Part shown: one piece after another, positions 1 to 32,453 of the stretch | Numbering within the stretch: the first letter of the stretch is position 1 | Layout of the letters: each line of letters begins with the position of its first letter | NCBI GenBank assembly: GCA_964020155.1 | Contig: OZ026568.1 | Span: 3,220,320-3,252,819 of the forward strand | Reading direction: 5' to 3' | Origin: Chondrilla cf. caribensis | Taxonomy: Eukaryota; Porifera; Demospongiae; Chondrillida; Chondrillidae | Length of the DNA: 32,500 nt | Notes under the pieces: generated by a model | Databases searched by the model: none | What the model saw: only the letters and a program-made list of their open reading frames with translations | Told to the model about the DNA's origin: nothing | Position numbers and translations under genes: made by a program

Positions 1-144
1 TGGAGCTTATAGGGGGGGGGGGTTGCTTTTAAGGGCAACACATCCTCTTGGAGGAGAAATATACCAAGGTCATCCTCCCCCCCCTCCGATAACGGATCAG
101 CCGCATGCACCTTCATCCAGTATGCACAGTAAGACCATCCCTAC

Positions 145-7869
<7,725 letters not shown>

Positions 7870-8015
7870 TCTTGTCCTCTGTAAATGCAAGAAAGCCCTA
7901 CACGGAGCTGTGTGTAGACATTGTGTACAGTAAAGGGACACGTGTTTCTGGCCTTTCCCTCGTTAGTGTGCGTTTATAGACGCGAATAGTTCACGGGGAA
8001 CCCCCTCAACCGAAG
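7870..8015. promoter_or_regulatory. Divergent promoter between RRP5 and the 8016 gene
   Basis: Only about 146 bp separate the most upstream RRP5 start codon (minus strand) from the start codon of the plus-strand gene at 8016, so both promoters and 5' leaders must lie here. The spacer holds a palindromic E-box CACGTG at 7939-7944. I see no clear TATA box at a useful distance from either start. Shared regulation is inferred from geometry. Confidence 0.6.
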
Positions 8016-9503
8016 ATGTCATCAGCCAAGAGAAGACGACTAAATTTGTTGTCAGAAAAGAAAAACAGCTCTGTTAGGGGCACTTATGAGGAGAATGCCT
8101 TTTTTCTATCTCTTCACGAAGACAAAATGATGCCAAAATTTCACCAATTCAGCTATCACAGCATACCTCACATAGGTACGTACTTATTCAGGATAGGTTG
8201 ACATTACGGGTTCGCCTGATTGTGCTTTTGTATCAAGGAACGATTCTTCTCCCTGCAGGTGTGTACGGCGAATATTACAACGTGTGTCTTCCGATGGTCT
8301 TGATATGTATACCGGCAGTCAAGGAGTAAGTCTGACCTGGCTATGAGAGACTCATCCACGTGTCTACTCTTGTGTTTCTGCAATTTCAGACTCCTTCCGC
8401 TACAACTACCAGAGAGTGTTCTTCAAGCCACCAGTGACAGTGAATCGTTAGGAGGACAAAATCAACCTGTGGAAACCACTTCCTCCGATGCGGAGACTTG
8501 CCCGGGAGGGACAGAATGTACACCACTTTTGGAAAGTTCAACACAAAATGATGAAAGTAGCAGGTCTTTTTGTAATAGGGTCTTATATTTTTGTTGCTGT
8601 TTGCCAACATGTTGCTGGCAGTTGATAAAGAAGTCATTTCAACTTGATTGTATGAGGAGAAATGGTCAGTCATATTCAGACAATTCACAACACATCAGTC
8701 GCAGTGCTAGAAGTCAGAATGAGAGTACCACGCACACCATTGACCCAACAACAGAGATCTACATCACATTTCACCCCATGCCACCTCCGAATCCCTGTCA
8801 GAAGTTCCTGTGTAACAACACTGACGAGATGAACCTGATGTACCACTGTTGGTTCTTCCCTAATGCTCAGCAGGATTCAGAGGACTCTGTCACAGATGAG
8901 CTCATGATGGGTGTGTTTGAAGCTTGTGGAGTCCAACCAGTACACCAGAATCTCAAGGATGCTGGTGTTACGTTTGGACGGCTTGAGAAAAGGTACGTTA
9001 CATGCATACACAGGCCTTCATTTGGAATAGCAGTCAATTGGGGATGACAAAATTCAAGTTTTGAAAAAGGGGGATGTTATGTTCAATGAAATATCAATGA
9101 TTATAGGCTGGGGTGGGAAAGGGGTGGGTCCCATCACCCCTTCTCGTACCAAGGGTCACTCTTATTTCATCTCCGTTTGTGTGTCTCTTCAAATAGGACC
9201 GTTTGCATCCACAACTCCTGCTTCAGCCCTGAAAATGCACAGATGCAGTTGACACACACTGAAGGAGTGATAACTTTCTTTTCAGTTGCAAGAACAAGTG
9301 GTCGGACAGTGATTTCATTCCATGTTGTCTGTGGGAGTGAGGGAGTTGAAGATAAGTTGAGAAAGGCTTTGGTAAGAGTAGCGACGTTGGAGAATTTGAT
9401 CGAGTGGTTGGAATCCGAGGATGAATTCTCAGCTTGCAGTGCAGCTGTGAAGAAGCTTATAAACCCCTTGGCTGGTCTGCTTCGGTGGTCTTCTTCCACT
9501 TAG
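8016..9503 (+). CDS. Unrecognised four-exon gene, 378 residues
   Basis: I do not recognise this protein. Exons 8016-8175, 8259-8325, 8390-8992 and 9197-9503 join in frame through good GT-AG sites (GTACGT, GTAAGT and GTACGT donors; CTGCAG, TTTCAG and AAATAG acceptors) and end at TAG 9501-9503. The N-terminus is basic (MSSAKRRRLNLLSEKK), a possible nuclear signal. A hydrophobic stretch follows (VCLPMVLICIPAVK), then a Ser/Thr/Gln-rich low-complexity region of about 75 residues. Next comes a cysteine cluster (YFCCCLPTCCW) that could be palmitoylated or bind metal. The C-terminal half looks folded, with strands and helices around EIYITFHPMPPPNPCQKF, NLMYHCWFFPNAQ and GVITFFSVARTSGRTVISF. A longin-like fold of the CCZ1/Inturned type is a faint possibility only. 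An ATTAAA polyadenylation signal lies 70 bases past the stop. Confidence 0.75.
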
Positions 9504-9573
9504 TGTACACGTCATTGCAACCTGTGGTCACTTTGACTTTAGGAGATTGCCTTGGCAGTCATCCAATGCTTTA

Positions 9574-9579
9574 ATTAAA
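9574..9579 (+). terminator. Probable polyadenylation signal ATTAAA of the 8016 gene
   Basis: ATTAAA lies 70 bases downstream of the stop at 9503, in AT-rich DNA. The position fits a short 3' UTR. It could be chance in AT-rich sequence. Confidence 0.4.
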
Positions 9580-10095
9580 TCAATGTTAATGTAAAATTTT
9601 AACTTTTGATTTTGTAATTCATTGATTCTCTCTCGAAGAGTACCCAGTAACACCTTTACTATATTTGATACAAGCTCGATATAAGATAGTCTAGCGTAGC
9701 CAATCCTTGATCAGCCATGGTACTTTGTGGTTTGAATTCAAATTTAAAGAACCAGTTTGCGTCTGAACCATCTCATTCTCAACTCAAAGAGTAGCTCTAG
9801 GATAAAGATGGCCTCATTCGCAAGGTATTTTGAGAGACATACGTATTCAACATGCATACACGCAATATATGTGCACAAAATGTCTGTTTTACAATGCGAA
9901 AGTACTTATGTGCATAACACCTATTTCAATCGCATGCAAACTCGCATATTCAACAATGGTTGGTACAGTTGACATCATCAGCTATACATTGACATAAATA
10001 GCTCATAATACAGTATTGGACCCTTTTACACTGCCACATGTACTAACATGACGGAGAGAATACAGGGACTAATATAGCACTAAGTGTGTTTCTTT
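9580..10095. other. Convergent spacer between the 8016 gene and DAPIT
   Basis: About 500 bp of unique, AT-rich DNA separates the 3' ends of two genes that point at each other. I see no credible coding exon, no large repeat and no structural RNA. It should contain the 3' UTR and poly(A) site of DAPIT, but I found no canonical AATAAA on the minus strand. Confidence 0.5.
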
Positions 10096-10351
10096 CTATT
10101 GCGCTGCTTTAGCTGCTGCTAAAGCTTTCCTGTTCTTTCTCTTCTTCATAAAGTAGTAAACTAAAAATGTTGTCGTGTAAGTAGCTATAACAATCTACGA
10201 GAATGACAGAGAAACTTGAACAACACGCGAATGAATACAAAAGCTGAGCAAACGACGACAAAACACGTACATTTCGTCTTCCCGGAATAGTATAGGCATT
10301 GAAGTACTTCTGCCACCCCGTTAAAGGTATCGGACTGTCCATACCCGCCAT
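10096..10351 (-). CDS. ATP5MK: DAPIT, ATP synthase membrane subunit (two exons)
   Basis: DAPIT (USMG5, ATP5MK) is a small single-span subunit of mitochondrial F1Fo ATP synthase in the inner membrane, linked to dimerisation and stability of the complex. Exon 1 is 10271-10351 (27 codons) and exon 2 is 10096-10194, joined in phase 0 (donor GTACGT, acceptor CTCGTAG), giving 59 residues, close to the usual 55-60. The family signature is clear: LTGWQKYFNAYTIPGRRN, followed by one hydrophobic span (IVIATYTTTFLVYYF) and a basic tail (KKRKNRKALAAAKAAQ). Reading straight through the donor gives a spurious 80-residue frame. The gene is divergent from MAK16, 130 bp away. No cleavable presequence is seen, as expected for this family. 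Confidence 0.93.
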
Positions 10352-10481
10352 TGCGCTACTTTAGGGGAGCAAGCGAAATACACAGATCTGTTCTCCTCAC
10401 AAACAAAATGGACTCCAGGCTGATGAGATACGTAACCGGAGTTATGCAAGAAAATTGTCACGTGTTGTAAATTTCGCAATC
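10352..10481. promoter_or_regulatory. Divergent promoter between DAPIT and MAK16
   Basis: 130 bp lie between the DAPIT start codon (minus) and the MAK16 start codon (plus). The spacer holds an E-box CACGTG at 10459-10464, just upstream of MAK16, within a sequence context (CACGTGTT) shared with the E-box of the RRP5 divergent promoter. No TATA box is evident. Function is inferred from position. Confidence 0.6.
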
Positions 10482-13812
<3,331 letters not shown>

Positions 13813-14132
13813 TCAATGCTATCAGTTTCAGTCATAATGATATCACTTCTAATATATAATTATTTGTCAATTATTTGTCAATTATGACCAAACATGATCA
13901 GCATACATGCATTCAGGGGTAAATAATTGGTGATCATAATGATGTGGAGTTAAATAATGGTTATATACATACAATGTTGTGCTATTATAGTTATCATATA
14001 TAGTTATAATATACAAATGCAGCATTATTAAATACAACCATGAATTGCATAGATTATGTGGATGCAGATAGGCCAAATTCAACATGCATTGTGCTGAAAA
14101 ATTCATCCACTGGGAGCAGGTGGTAGGAGATC
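13813..14132. other. Convergent spacer between MAK16 and prominin A
   Basis: About 320 bp of AT-rich DNA lies between two converging 3' ends. An ATTAAA-type hexamer near 14025 on the plus strand could serve MAK16. I see no exon and no clear repeat, apart from a doubled nonamer (TTATTTGTCAA) near 13860-13880. Confidence 0.45.
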
Positions 14133-26061
<11,929 letters not shown>

Positions 26062-26210
26062 CTCTGCTCCGCTGTCAGCTAGTATTACTCTAGGAATAAT
26101 GTTTGATAGCGTGCGTCTTGCTCTTATATACAATTTATTCCAGTCATTCTTTTGCTCGATCAAACTGAATTGAGCAATGATGATGTTAACATACCTTGCA
26201 ATGCGGATAA
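26062..26210 (-). promoter_or_regulatory. PROM1: 5' flank of prominin A
   Basis: The reading frame stays open upstream of the chosen start, to an ATG at 26163, but those 34 residues are basic and would bury the signal peptide. I therefore treat this stretch as 5' UTR or core promoter. A MITE-like foldback begins at 26213, directly upstream. Confidence 0.4.
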
Positions 26211-26212
26211 TA

Positions 26213-26323
26213 CCGTATAGCGGGAAATATTTGCGGATTTCGCGTTTTGCCTAACATCCGCGAATTTTCATTTTTGAAGCCATCCGCGAAAATTTTGTCC
26301 CGCGAAAATTTCTCGTTATACGG
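26213..26323. mobile_element. Short MITE-like foldback element, TA-flanked
   Basis: A 111 bp element begins CCGTATAGCGGGAAAT and ends with the near-complement ATTTCTCGTTATACGG; the outer 24 bases match in 20 positions. TA flanks both ends (26211-26212 and 26324-26325), the target-site pattern of Tc1/mariner-type elements. The motif CCGCGAA(AA)TTT recurs inside it. It codes for nothing. It sits about 150 bp upstream of the prominin A start codon. Confidence 0.75.
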
Positions 26324-26325
26324 TA

Positions 26326-27171
26326 ATACGGTCGATGTTCTTAGTAAGCGTCAACGAAATGTGATGTAATAGAGAAAAATGGCGGGGTCGTGGACGATGA
26401 TGCATGGATAGAATATGGATACGACACTTGGACAAGGACTAGAGGTCTTAATTCTTGCCAAAACGAACGTTGTTCGAGTTTTCGAGATTACCGTTTGTCG
26501 TACACGGGGGATACACTATCACCTGATATACGTACATAATAAGGGGATACAGATCTAGTGTACTAGTATTGTAACTATGTTATATAAGGGAATCCAAATG
26601 TAACATTCGCTATGAAGATGAATTGAATGAACAATAATATTAATGGTGAAAATGTGTACGAGGCATGATATACCATGCAATTTATATTTTCCTTAGGAAT
26701 GGAATTAATCCTATATAAGCTGATTGCCTTAATTCGGTAATACGTATATTATGTGTATTTGATGTTGACTGCTATAACTGTTACTCTGAATTGAAGCTAT
26801 TTTATGTCATACGTTTCTAAGTTTTGAATAAATACAAATTAAACAAACAAAAAATAATGCAATAATCATCTATCAAAATAAATGAATTGAACTGCAGATC
26901 AGATACGTTTAATATCATGCCTAATGGCGTGTGATGTCAATGAATGCATGCATAATAATAATCACAATGTTTGCATGACGGCTGTTGATGAATGATGTGC
27001 TGTGGAGACTATACAGGTAAAATGTGTTGCAGCTTCTAGTCAGTTACAGTGTTCTTTACATTTCACCATTTTGGTTGCTTATCCAATAATCATCGGTTTG
27101 TCCAGCTCCACTGCGAGGGTCCTCAAACAATGGACTGCGTAAGTTGACAGAAAGTGAGGATATTAGTCAAG

Positions 27172-27177
<6 letters not shown>
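26326..27177. other. Spacer between the two prominin genes
   Basis: About 850 bp of AT-rich DNA without a convincing exon or clear repeat. It is upstream of prominin A and downstream of prominin B, so it probably carries control elements of A. I see no strong motif. Confidence 0.4.
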
Positions 27178-27226
<49 letters not shown>

Positions 27227-27245
27227 CGTGCGTGCGTGTGTGTGC
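27178..27245. repeat. (GT)n microsatellite between the prominin genes
   Basis: About 50 bp GT followed by GCGTGCGTGCGT. Confidence 0.96.
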
Positions 27246-27319
27246 CTCTATGTGTGTTGTATGTATAACCATGAGCATACGTACATATGTGTGAAGTGTG
27301 TAGTGTACATGTTGTCATT

Positions 27320-27325
27320 TTTAAT
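27320..27325 (-). terminator. PROM1: Probable polyadenylation signal of prominin B
   Basis: ATTAAA on the minus strand, 37 bases beyond the prominin B stop codon (27362-27364). Spacing suggests a very short 3' UTR. Hexamer plus position only. Confidence 0.45.
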
Positions 27326-27361
27326 TTACCGCATTACACATGTATGTAGATAGGTAGCTCA

Positions 27362-28009
27362 CTAAGAATCATCAAATTTGGCTTTTGTGAAATTTCCCTC
27401 AGTTCCCCTGAAGAGAGAATCAATTCCATACATAAAAACCTTCCGAATTTGGTTAACACTCACATATGAGCACAACAGGTCAATACTAACTCCTAGTGTT
27501 GAAGATTGGGAATACTCAACAGTATACGTACGTACATGTGTAGATATTGTACATGTATCTACGTACGTATGCACAGTATGCATGCCCTTCAGCTGGTAAC
27601 TACACCCACACCCACTCACATAGGCTGTTGATGGCTGTTGGCCATTGTATTCGCTACGCTTGGGTTGTAGTACGTCTCCAGTCTGAAGAGTGCGGACAAA
27701 GAGAAGAGCGAGTATATACCTGCACAGCATCAACCAGTGATTTCCGATCAGACTGGCTCCAACCAAGTAACAGAACTCACTGGTATCCATTTTCGGCATA
27801 CTCTGCATTGCGCAGTATCTCGTCTACATCCTTATGTCTCCTGAAGTGTTTGGAGAGCGCAATGACAAAGGCCACCAGCGGGATGAAGAACAGGGCACAC
27901 CACCCCATGGAGAACCAGAATCCATTCTACAGGAGAGATGAGCTTGAGATGAACACAGGCAGTGGTAGATGTAAATGGAATCACAATTGGACACAAGTGT
28001 CACACATGT

Positions 28010-28078
<69 letters not shown>

Positions 28079-30463
28079 ATGTGACGTGCGCAGCGAAAAT
28101 GTGTCCCAACGGTCCGTGTCAACTTTGTGGGAAATGCAAAATAAACAATTTGTGAAAATTTTGACGCTATTTTTTTTATTCGTCAATTCGATTAAGTATC
28201 GTTCGATGAATATCCTCTGCGATTTTGAATGCTAAATTCAGTTCGGTTAGTTAGTTATACCCTATTAAAACTTCGGACGCGTTAAGCCGCCATTTTTATT
28301 TCTTGGATACGGAGTTGACGTCATCGAATATCGGCTATGTTCATGTTTAGAACAGCTGTTCGGTAACCAGTTGAAACTGGTAATATTGCGTAACCGGAGT
28401 AATATACGGAAAATACGTAAGAATACTTGACAGCTCCTTTCACAAAATGGCTAATTCCGATCTGCGATATCCAAAAGCTCCTGGCACAGCGCCTATCACA
28501 GAAACGGAAGCGGAAATAGTCTAAAATGACTCTAATATGACCGTATCTCAAGATAGAAACAAAATGGCGATTTTCGAAAAAATCGATTGGGACACATTTT
28601 CGCTGCGCACGTCACATATAACCACATAGTAAAATGTGTGCAATAATTGCACGTACATACGTATATTATGGTACTTGGATTACATGCAGTACAATTATAG
28701 TACTGCATGTAATCCCAGTACCATAATATATGTACATACATAGGTACCATCACAAACACATGCGTACATACAATTAAACATACATACACACATAAAGGTA
28801 CAAAAGTGCACAGGTGCACATACGTACATACATAGGTATATGTCACTCACCATAGAGTTTACTGTCTGTCTACAAACAAGGTTCATTGTTCCAACGTAAA
28901 TGTTCGACAGTGGTCCACACCTGAGGGCATCGTTCCTCAGTGCATTCAATATGTAGTTCCCGTACTGGGTGACATACCCAACGGTGTTATTCACAGTTCC
29001 ATTCACAATCTGCCATGGGAGAGAACAATGTGTGTTACCCATGTACTGTGATGTACAAATGATAAATATCTACACAAATGGCATACATACACAAGTACTT
29101 GTATCCTGGTTGAGGGGTAGAGCGAAAAAAGAACTGTGCGTACACATAAGCCATGTAGCACAGGTCACCAGACAGGTTTCATTGTAAGGATAAATTGAGT
29201 GAGAACGAGGCAGGAAATTAGTAAACACATTTATATTGCATATAATATGTGTTGACTATGTTCATATGTGACAGGATCTGAGAAAAGGGGTATTATCGCG
29301 CTAACAATCGATTCTGAGTTAACCATACCTAGTTAAAACACGTATACTAATCTACAGAATGCCGCTTGAAATTTCCGTATAGCTAATTCGGTTCCGAAGA
29401 TACATGCGAAAGTATGTTACGGTAAACGAAACCACGTTTCCGAGAAATGGCGATTATAGGATTACTTGCGAACATTCCGTATATCTTCGTATAATTTGTG
29501 CCATCATCTGGGCTATATTATTTCATTATTACTTATGCATTAAATTAGAAAGTAAAGTATTTGAAATTCAGTCATGCTTATCGGCTAGCTATCTTTAGGT
29601 CATTACAATAAAGTAAATCTAACAATAACGTTATTTTTCTTTGCGCACTTACATGGCGGTAACCGCATAACTGCGTATCGAATAAAATGGCGTATTCTCG
29701 ATAAACAATAAATCAGCCATAGCTCCATAACGCAAGTTCGAATGGTCTCTGCGCTTTCAGGGAACATTCTACTAAACGTTTAGATTGAAATTATCGCAGA
29801 AAAAGAAAATCGAAAAAATTACATGAAAACATGTTTTGACCCGTATCTCTGTTTACAAAACAGCGCGATAATCCCCCTTTTCTCAGATCCTACCACATAT
29901 GTGCAGTTAATTGCCTATCATTCAGTACACCAGGATACAGCAGCTGCTATGTATGTATTACTTATGGCATACATAATGTACATACATGGATACTTGTATA
30001 TACAAGTACGTACGTATATGCACAATGTGGAAGAATAGCATTATTAGTCATCATTATAATACTGTATGGACACTGTGCAAGTCTATCTGTGTCCTCTTAC
30101 AGTATGTACATACCACACCCAGTGGGGGACACAGCTGTGATATGCGGTACGTCTCACCATAAACAACGAGTCAGTGAAGGCAGTCACGAGGGTCTCTGCG
30201 TCAGCTAGAGACTGGTTGACCTGAACCCTTGTAGCATTCACAGCATCGTCGCCAGCCATCTGAGCCCGAACGATGGATGCCTCCAGGTCATCCTGTGATG
30301 GGACAGAACAATAGAGGATAATAGCAGAGTGTAGGCAAAGATACCTGTGTATGCTGGAAGAACGCAATGGCACGATCTCTGCAGCAATCACATACATAAG
30401 TAGGGATACATATGCACACATACACATCACCCACGCAGACATACACACACACACACACACACA

Positions 30464-30528
<65 letters not shown>

Positions 30529-32056
30529 CACTGGTTTACACACATACACATGTATGCATACAATCTGATCAACATATTCAAATCTTACCACTTGACTTGA
30601 GGCAGCGCTCAGTAAGTTCTGTGTTGTTTTAATAGTCATCAGTATAGCATCTATTTGGTTCACTACACCACTCTGTCCATGAGATGTAAAATCAAGCATT
30701 AAGGCCACAATCATATACATAATAATACATACGTAAGTATCAACATACACAGAACTACTACAGTACAGAGAAAACCCACAAGACTGTATGTTTATATTAA
30801 AGGATCAGAAGGCACCACATAGTAGTAATAGTTGACTATAATGCATACATATGTATGTACATTTTGAATCACTCACAGTATTGTACACATGTATTATAAT
30901 TGCACATGTACAGAAAAAGGTACACATTTCTCACTGCATTAGCTGATGTAGCGTTTTCTCTCAAGGTTGTAACGTTCATTTGAGTACTCGTAAGACTTGA
31001 GTTAGCGTCCATGATTGAAGTCCTCAGTGTATCAATTTCTGGTGAAAACACAAAAGCTGAAACGTTCGGAAGATTAGCAGTCAGCTGGTCTATAGTGTCC
31101 CTTGGGATGATGCCGGTGAGGTCAATGCCATCCAGTGCTGTGTCCAGTTGACCGGTCAAGGAGGAGATGCTGATGTTGAAGACATCCAAAATCTGAAGAT
31201 TTGCAGACGTGAACACGTCAAGCAAGAACAGCCACCAGTATAAAGGAATGTGACTATGTGTAGTGTAGGTTCATGTGATATTCAGGACAATACTATTATA
31301 ATTCTCGATACTCATTATCATAAAAATGAAGTGTCTTTCATTGTGTTACAACCTCCTCTGTTGCCTACTGGCTGAAAATGTACACATCAGTGTTCCTATG
31401 TATGTAGCTCAAAACCTCAACTCAATTGATACATACATAATTTTGCTGAACAAGTACGTATGTAATTCTAACAGTTTATTAGTATTATTATAATAATAGT
31501 TTTTTCCAATTCTGACTCTCTCCTCTCACTGCTCTAAGGTTATTGTTGGTTGTTTGATTTCTGATTGCTGTACTATGCAGTTAATGGGGACCTTGAAAGG
31601 TAGCCAAGAGGCTGAAGGGCACCCCAGTACGAATGAGCTATGATCCTGAAAGTATCATGTTATGTACGTATGTACGTACATTAGTTTTCTTATAATCACA
31701 CACACCTAGTACATATGGTACTATCATTTGGCCACACTATGGATGGGTCACATGACTGAGTACAGTACAGAACTCACTGAAATGGGGTCCATGACCAACC
31801 GACCAAGGTTCACACTCTGGCCCTGTATTGAGATGTTCACACTGTTTAGGACTTCATCTCCATTCACTGCCGAATACAGTGGAAGATTCCGTTCACAGTT
31901 TCTACGTATACACACAAAGAGACCATCATATCATACAGCTGAGTACATACAGTACAACATAGCCATGGGTCAGTGAATAAGAAATATATGCATGAGTGCA
32001 CTTGCATAAATACAGTGTTTCTACTTGTTTGGACAAATACGTACATACGCATGTAC

Positions 32057-32117
<61 letters not shown>

Positions 32118-32453
32118 TACAATGATAGATTTGTGTGTTTATGTGGTTTGTGTGTTAGTGTGTACGTATGTATGTGTGCACCTACGTACATACATGCATG
32201 CATGTGTGTGGTACATACGTTTGTATGTATGTATGTATCGGTGTGAAAGAATGTGTATACATGCATGTGTGTGCATACAGTATACGTACGTACGTATGTA
32301 CACAGTATAGTGTGGTGCTGTGTGAATAGTTCAATGTTACCTGAATATGTTCTGTACATTGATGTTCAGTGAGCTGTATGTGGGGTCACCGGTTACCCGG
32401 GTAACAAGACTACCAAGAGGGGGGTTTCCCCAAATAGCACCATTGTCCAAGAT
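27362..32453 (-). CDS. PROM1: Prominin B (tandem paralogue), 3' half, nine exons, partial at right edge
   Basis: A second prominin gene, same strand, whose stop codon lies 1.3 kb upstream of the prominin A start. Exons in window: 32341-32453, 31778-31901, 30935-31192, 30589-30672, 30158-30292, 28851-29009, 27781-27926, 27620-27682, 27362-27407. They match prominin A exons 14-22 one for one: lengths 113/113, 124/112, 258/252, 84/84, 135/135, 159/159, 146/137, 63/48, so all differences are multiples of three. The encoded part is the second extracellular loop (ILDNGAIWGNPPLGSLVTRV, NCERNLPLYSAVNGDE, CGPLSNIYVGTMNLVCRQ), TM5 (NGFWFSMGWCALFFIPLVAF) and a cytosolic tail (HFRRHKDVDEIL ... GYQLETYYNPSVAN) ending KFDDS. 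The N-terminus, TM1-TM4 and the first loop must lie beyond 32500. No disabling mutation is seen in these exons. Confidence 0.92.
28012..28076. repeat. (CA)n microsatellite beside the 28080 MITE
   Basis: About 62 bp CA, at the position where the prominin A paralogue also has a CA array (15681-15949). Confidence 0.97.
28080..28616. mobile_element. MITE with perfect 29-bp terminal inverted repeats, TA-flanked
   Basis: A 537 bp element in a prominin B intron. The left terminus 28080-28108 (starting TGTGACGTGCGCAGCG) is the exact reverse complement of 28588-28616. TA is found on each side (28078-28079, 28617-28618), the target duplication of Tc1/mariner-like elements. No transposase frame is present, so it is non-autonomous. 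The left end abuts a (CA)n array. Perfect arms suggest a fairly young insertion. Confidence 0.88.
28662..28730. repeat. Near-perfect inverted repeat (31-bp arms, 7-bp loop)
   Basis: Arms 28662-28692 and 28700-28730 are reverse complements with a single mismatch; the loop is AATTATA. It lies in a prominin B intron, 46 bp from the right end of the 28080 element. It may be a tiny foldback element or an intronic hairpin RNA. Confidence 0.8.
29267..29897. mobile_element. Second MITE, 36-bp terminal inverted repeats, TA-flanked
   Basis: A 631 bp element in the next prominin B intron. The left arm 29267-29302 begins TGTGACAGGATCTGAGAAAA; the right arm 29862-29897 is its complement with about three mismatches. 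TA flanks both ends (29265-29266, 29898-29899). It has no transposase. The outermost TGTGAC matches the end of the 28080 element, but the rest of the arm differs, so the two are distinct families with a similar terminus. Confidence 0.82.
30437..30527. repeat. (CA)n microsatellite
   Basis: About 90 bp with one CAGA interruption, in a prominin B intron. Confidence 0.97.
32058..32116. repeat. (CA)n microsatellite
   Basis: About 58 bp pure CA in a prominin B intron, followed by ACGTACGT- and ATGTATGT-rich DNA. Confidence 0.97.

Noticed and set aside
8386..8688. Minus-strand 100-codon frame opposite the 8016 gene
   Set aside because: It is the antisense shadow of exon 8390-8992 and has no supporting splice or family evidence.
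26062..26163. Upstream in-frame ATG at 26163 as the prominin A start
   Set aside because: It would place 34 basic residues before a clear signal peptide. The ATG at 26061 fits a secreted/membrane N-terminus.
29404..29598. 64-codon plus-strand frame inside the 29267 element as a transposase remnant
   Set aside because: No transposase motif (such as DDE/D spacing) is visible and the frame is short; the element looks non-coding.
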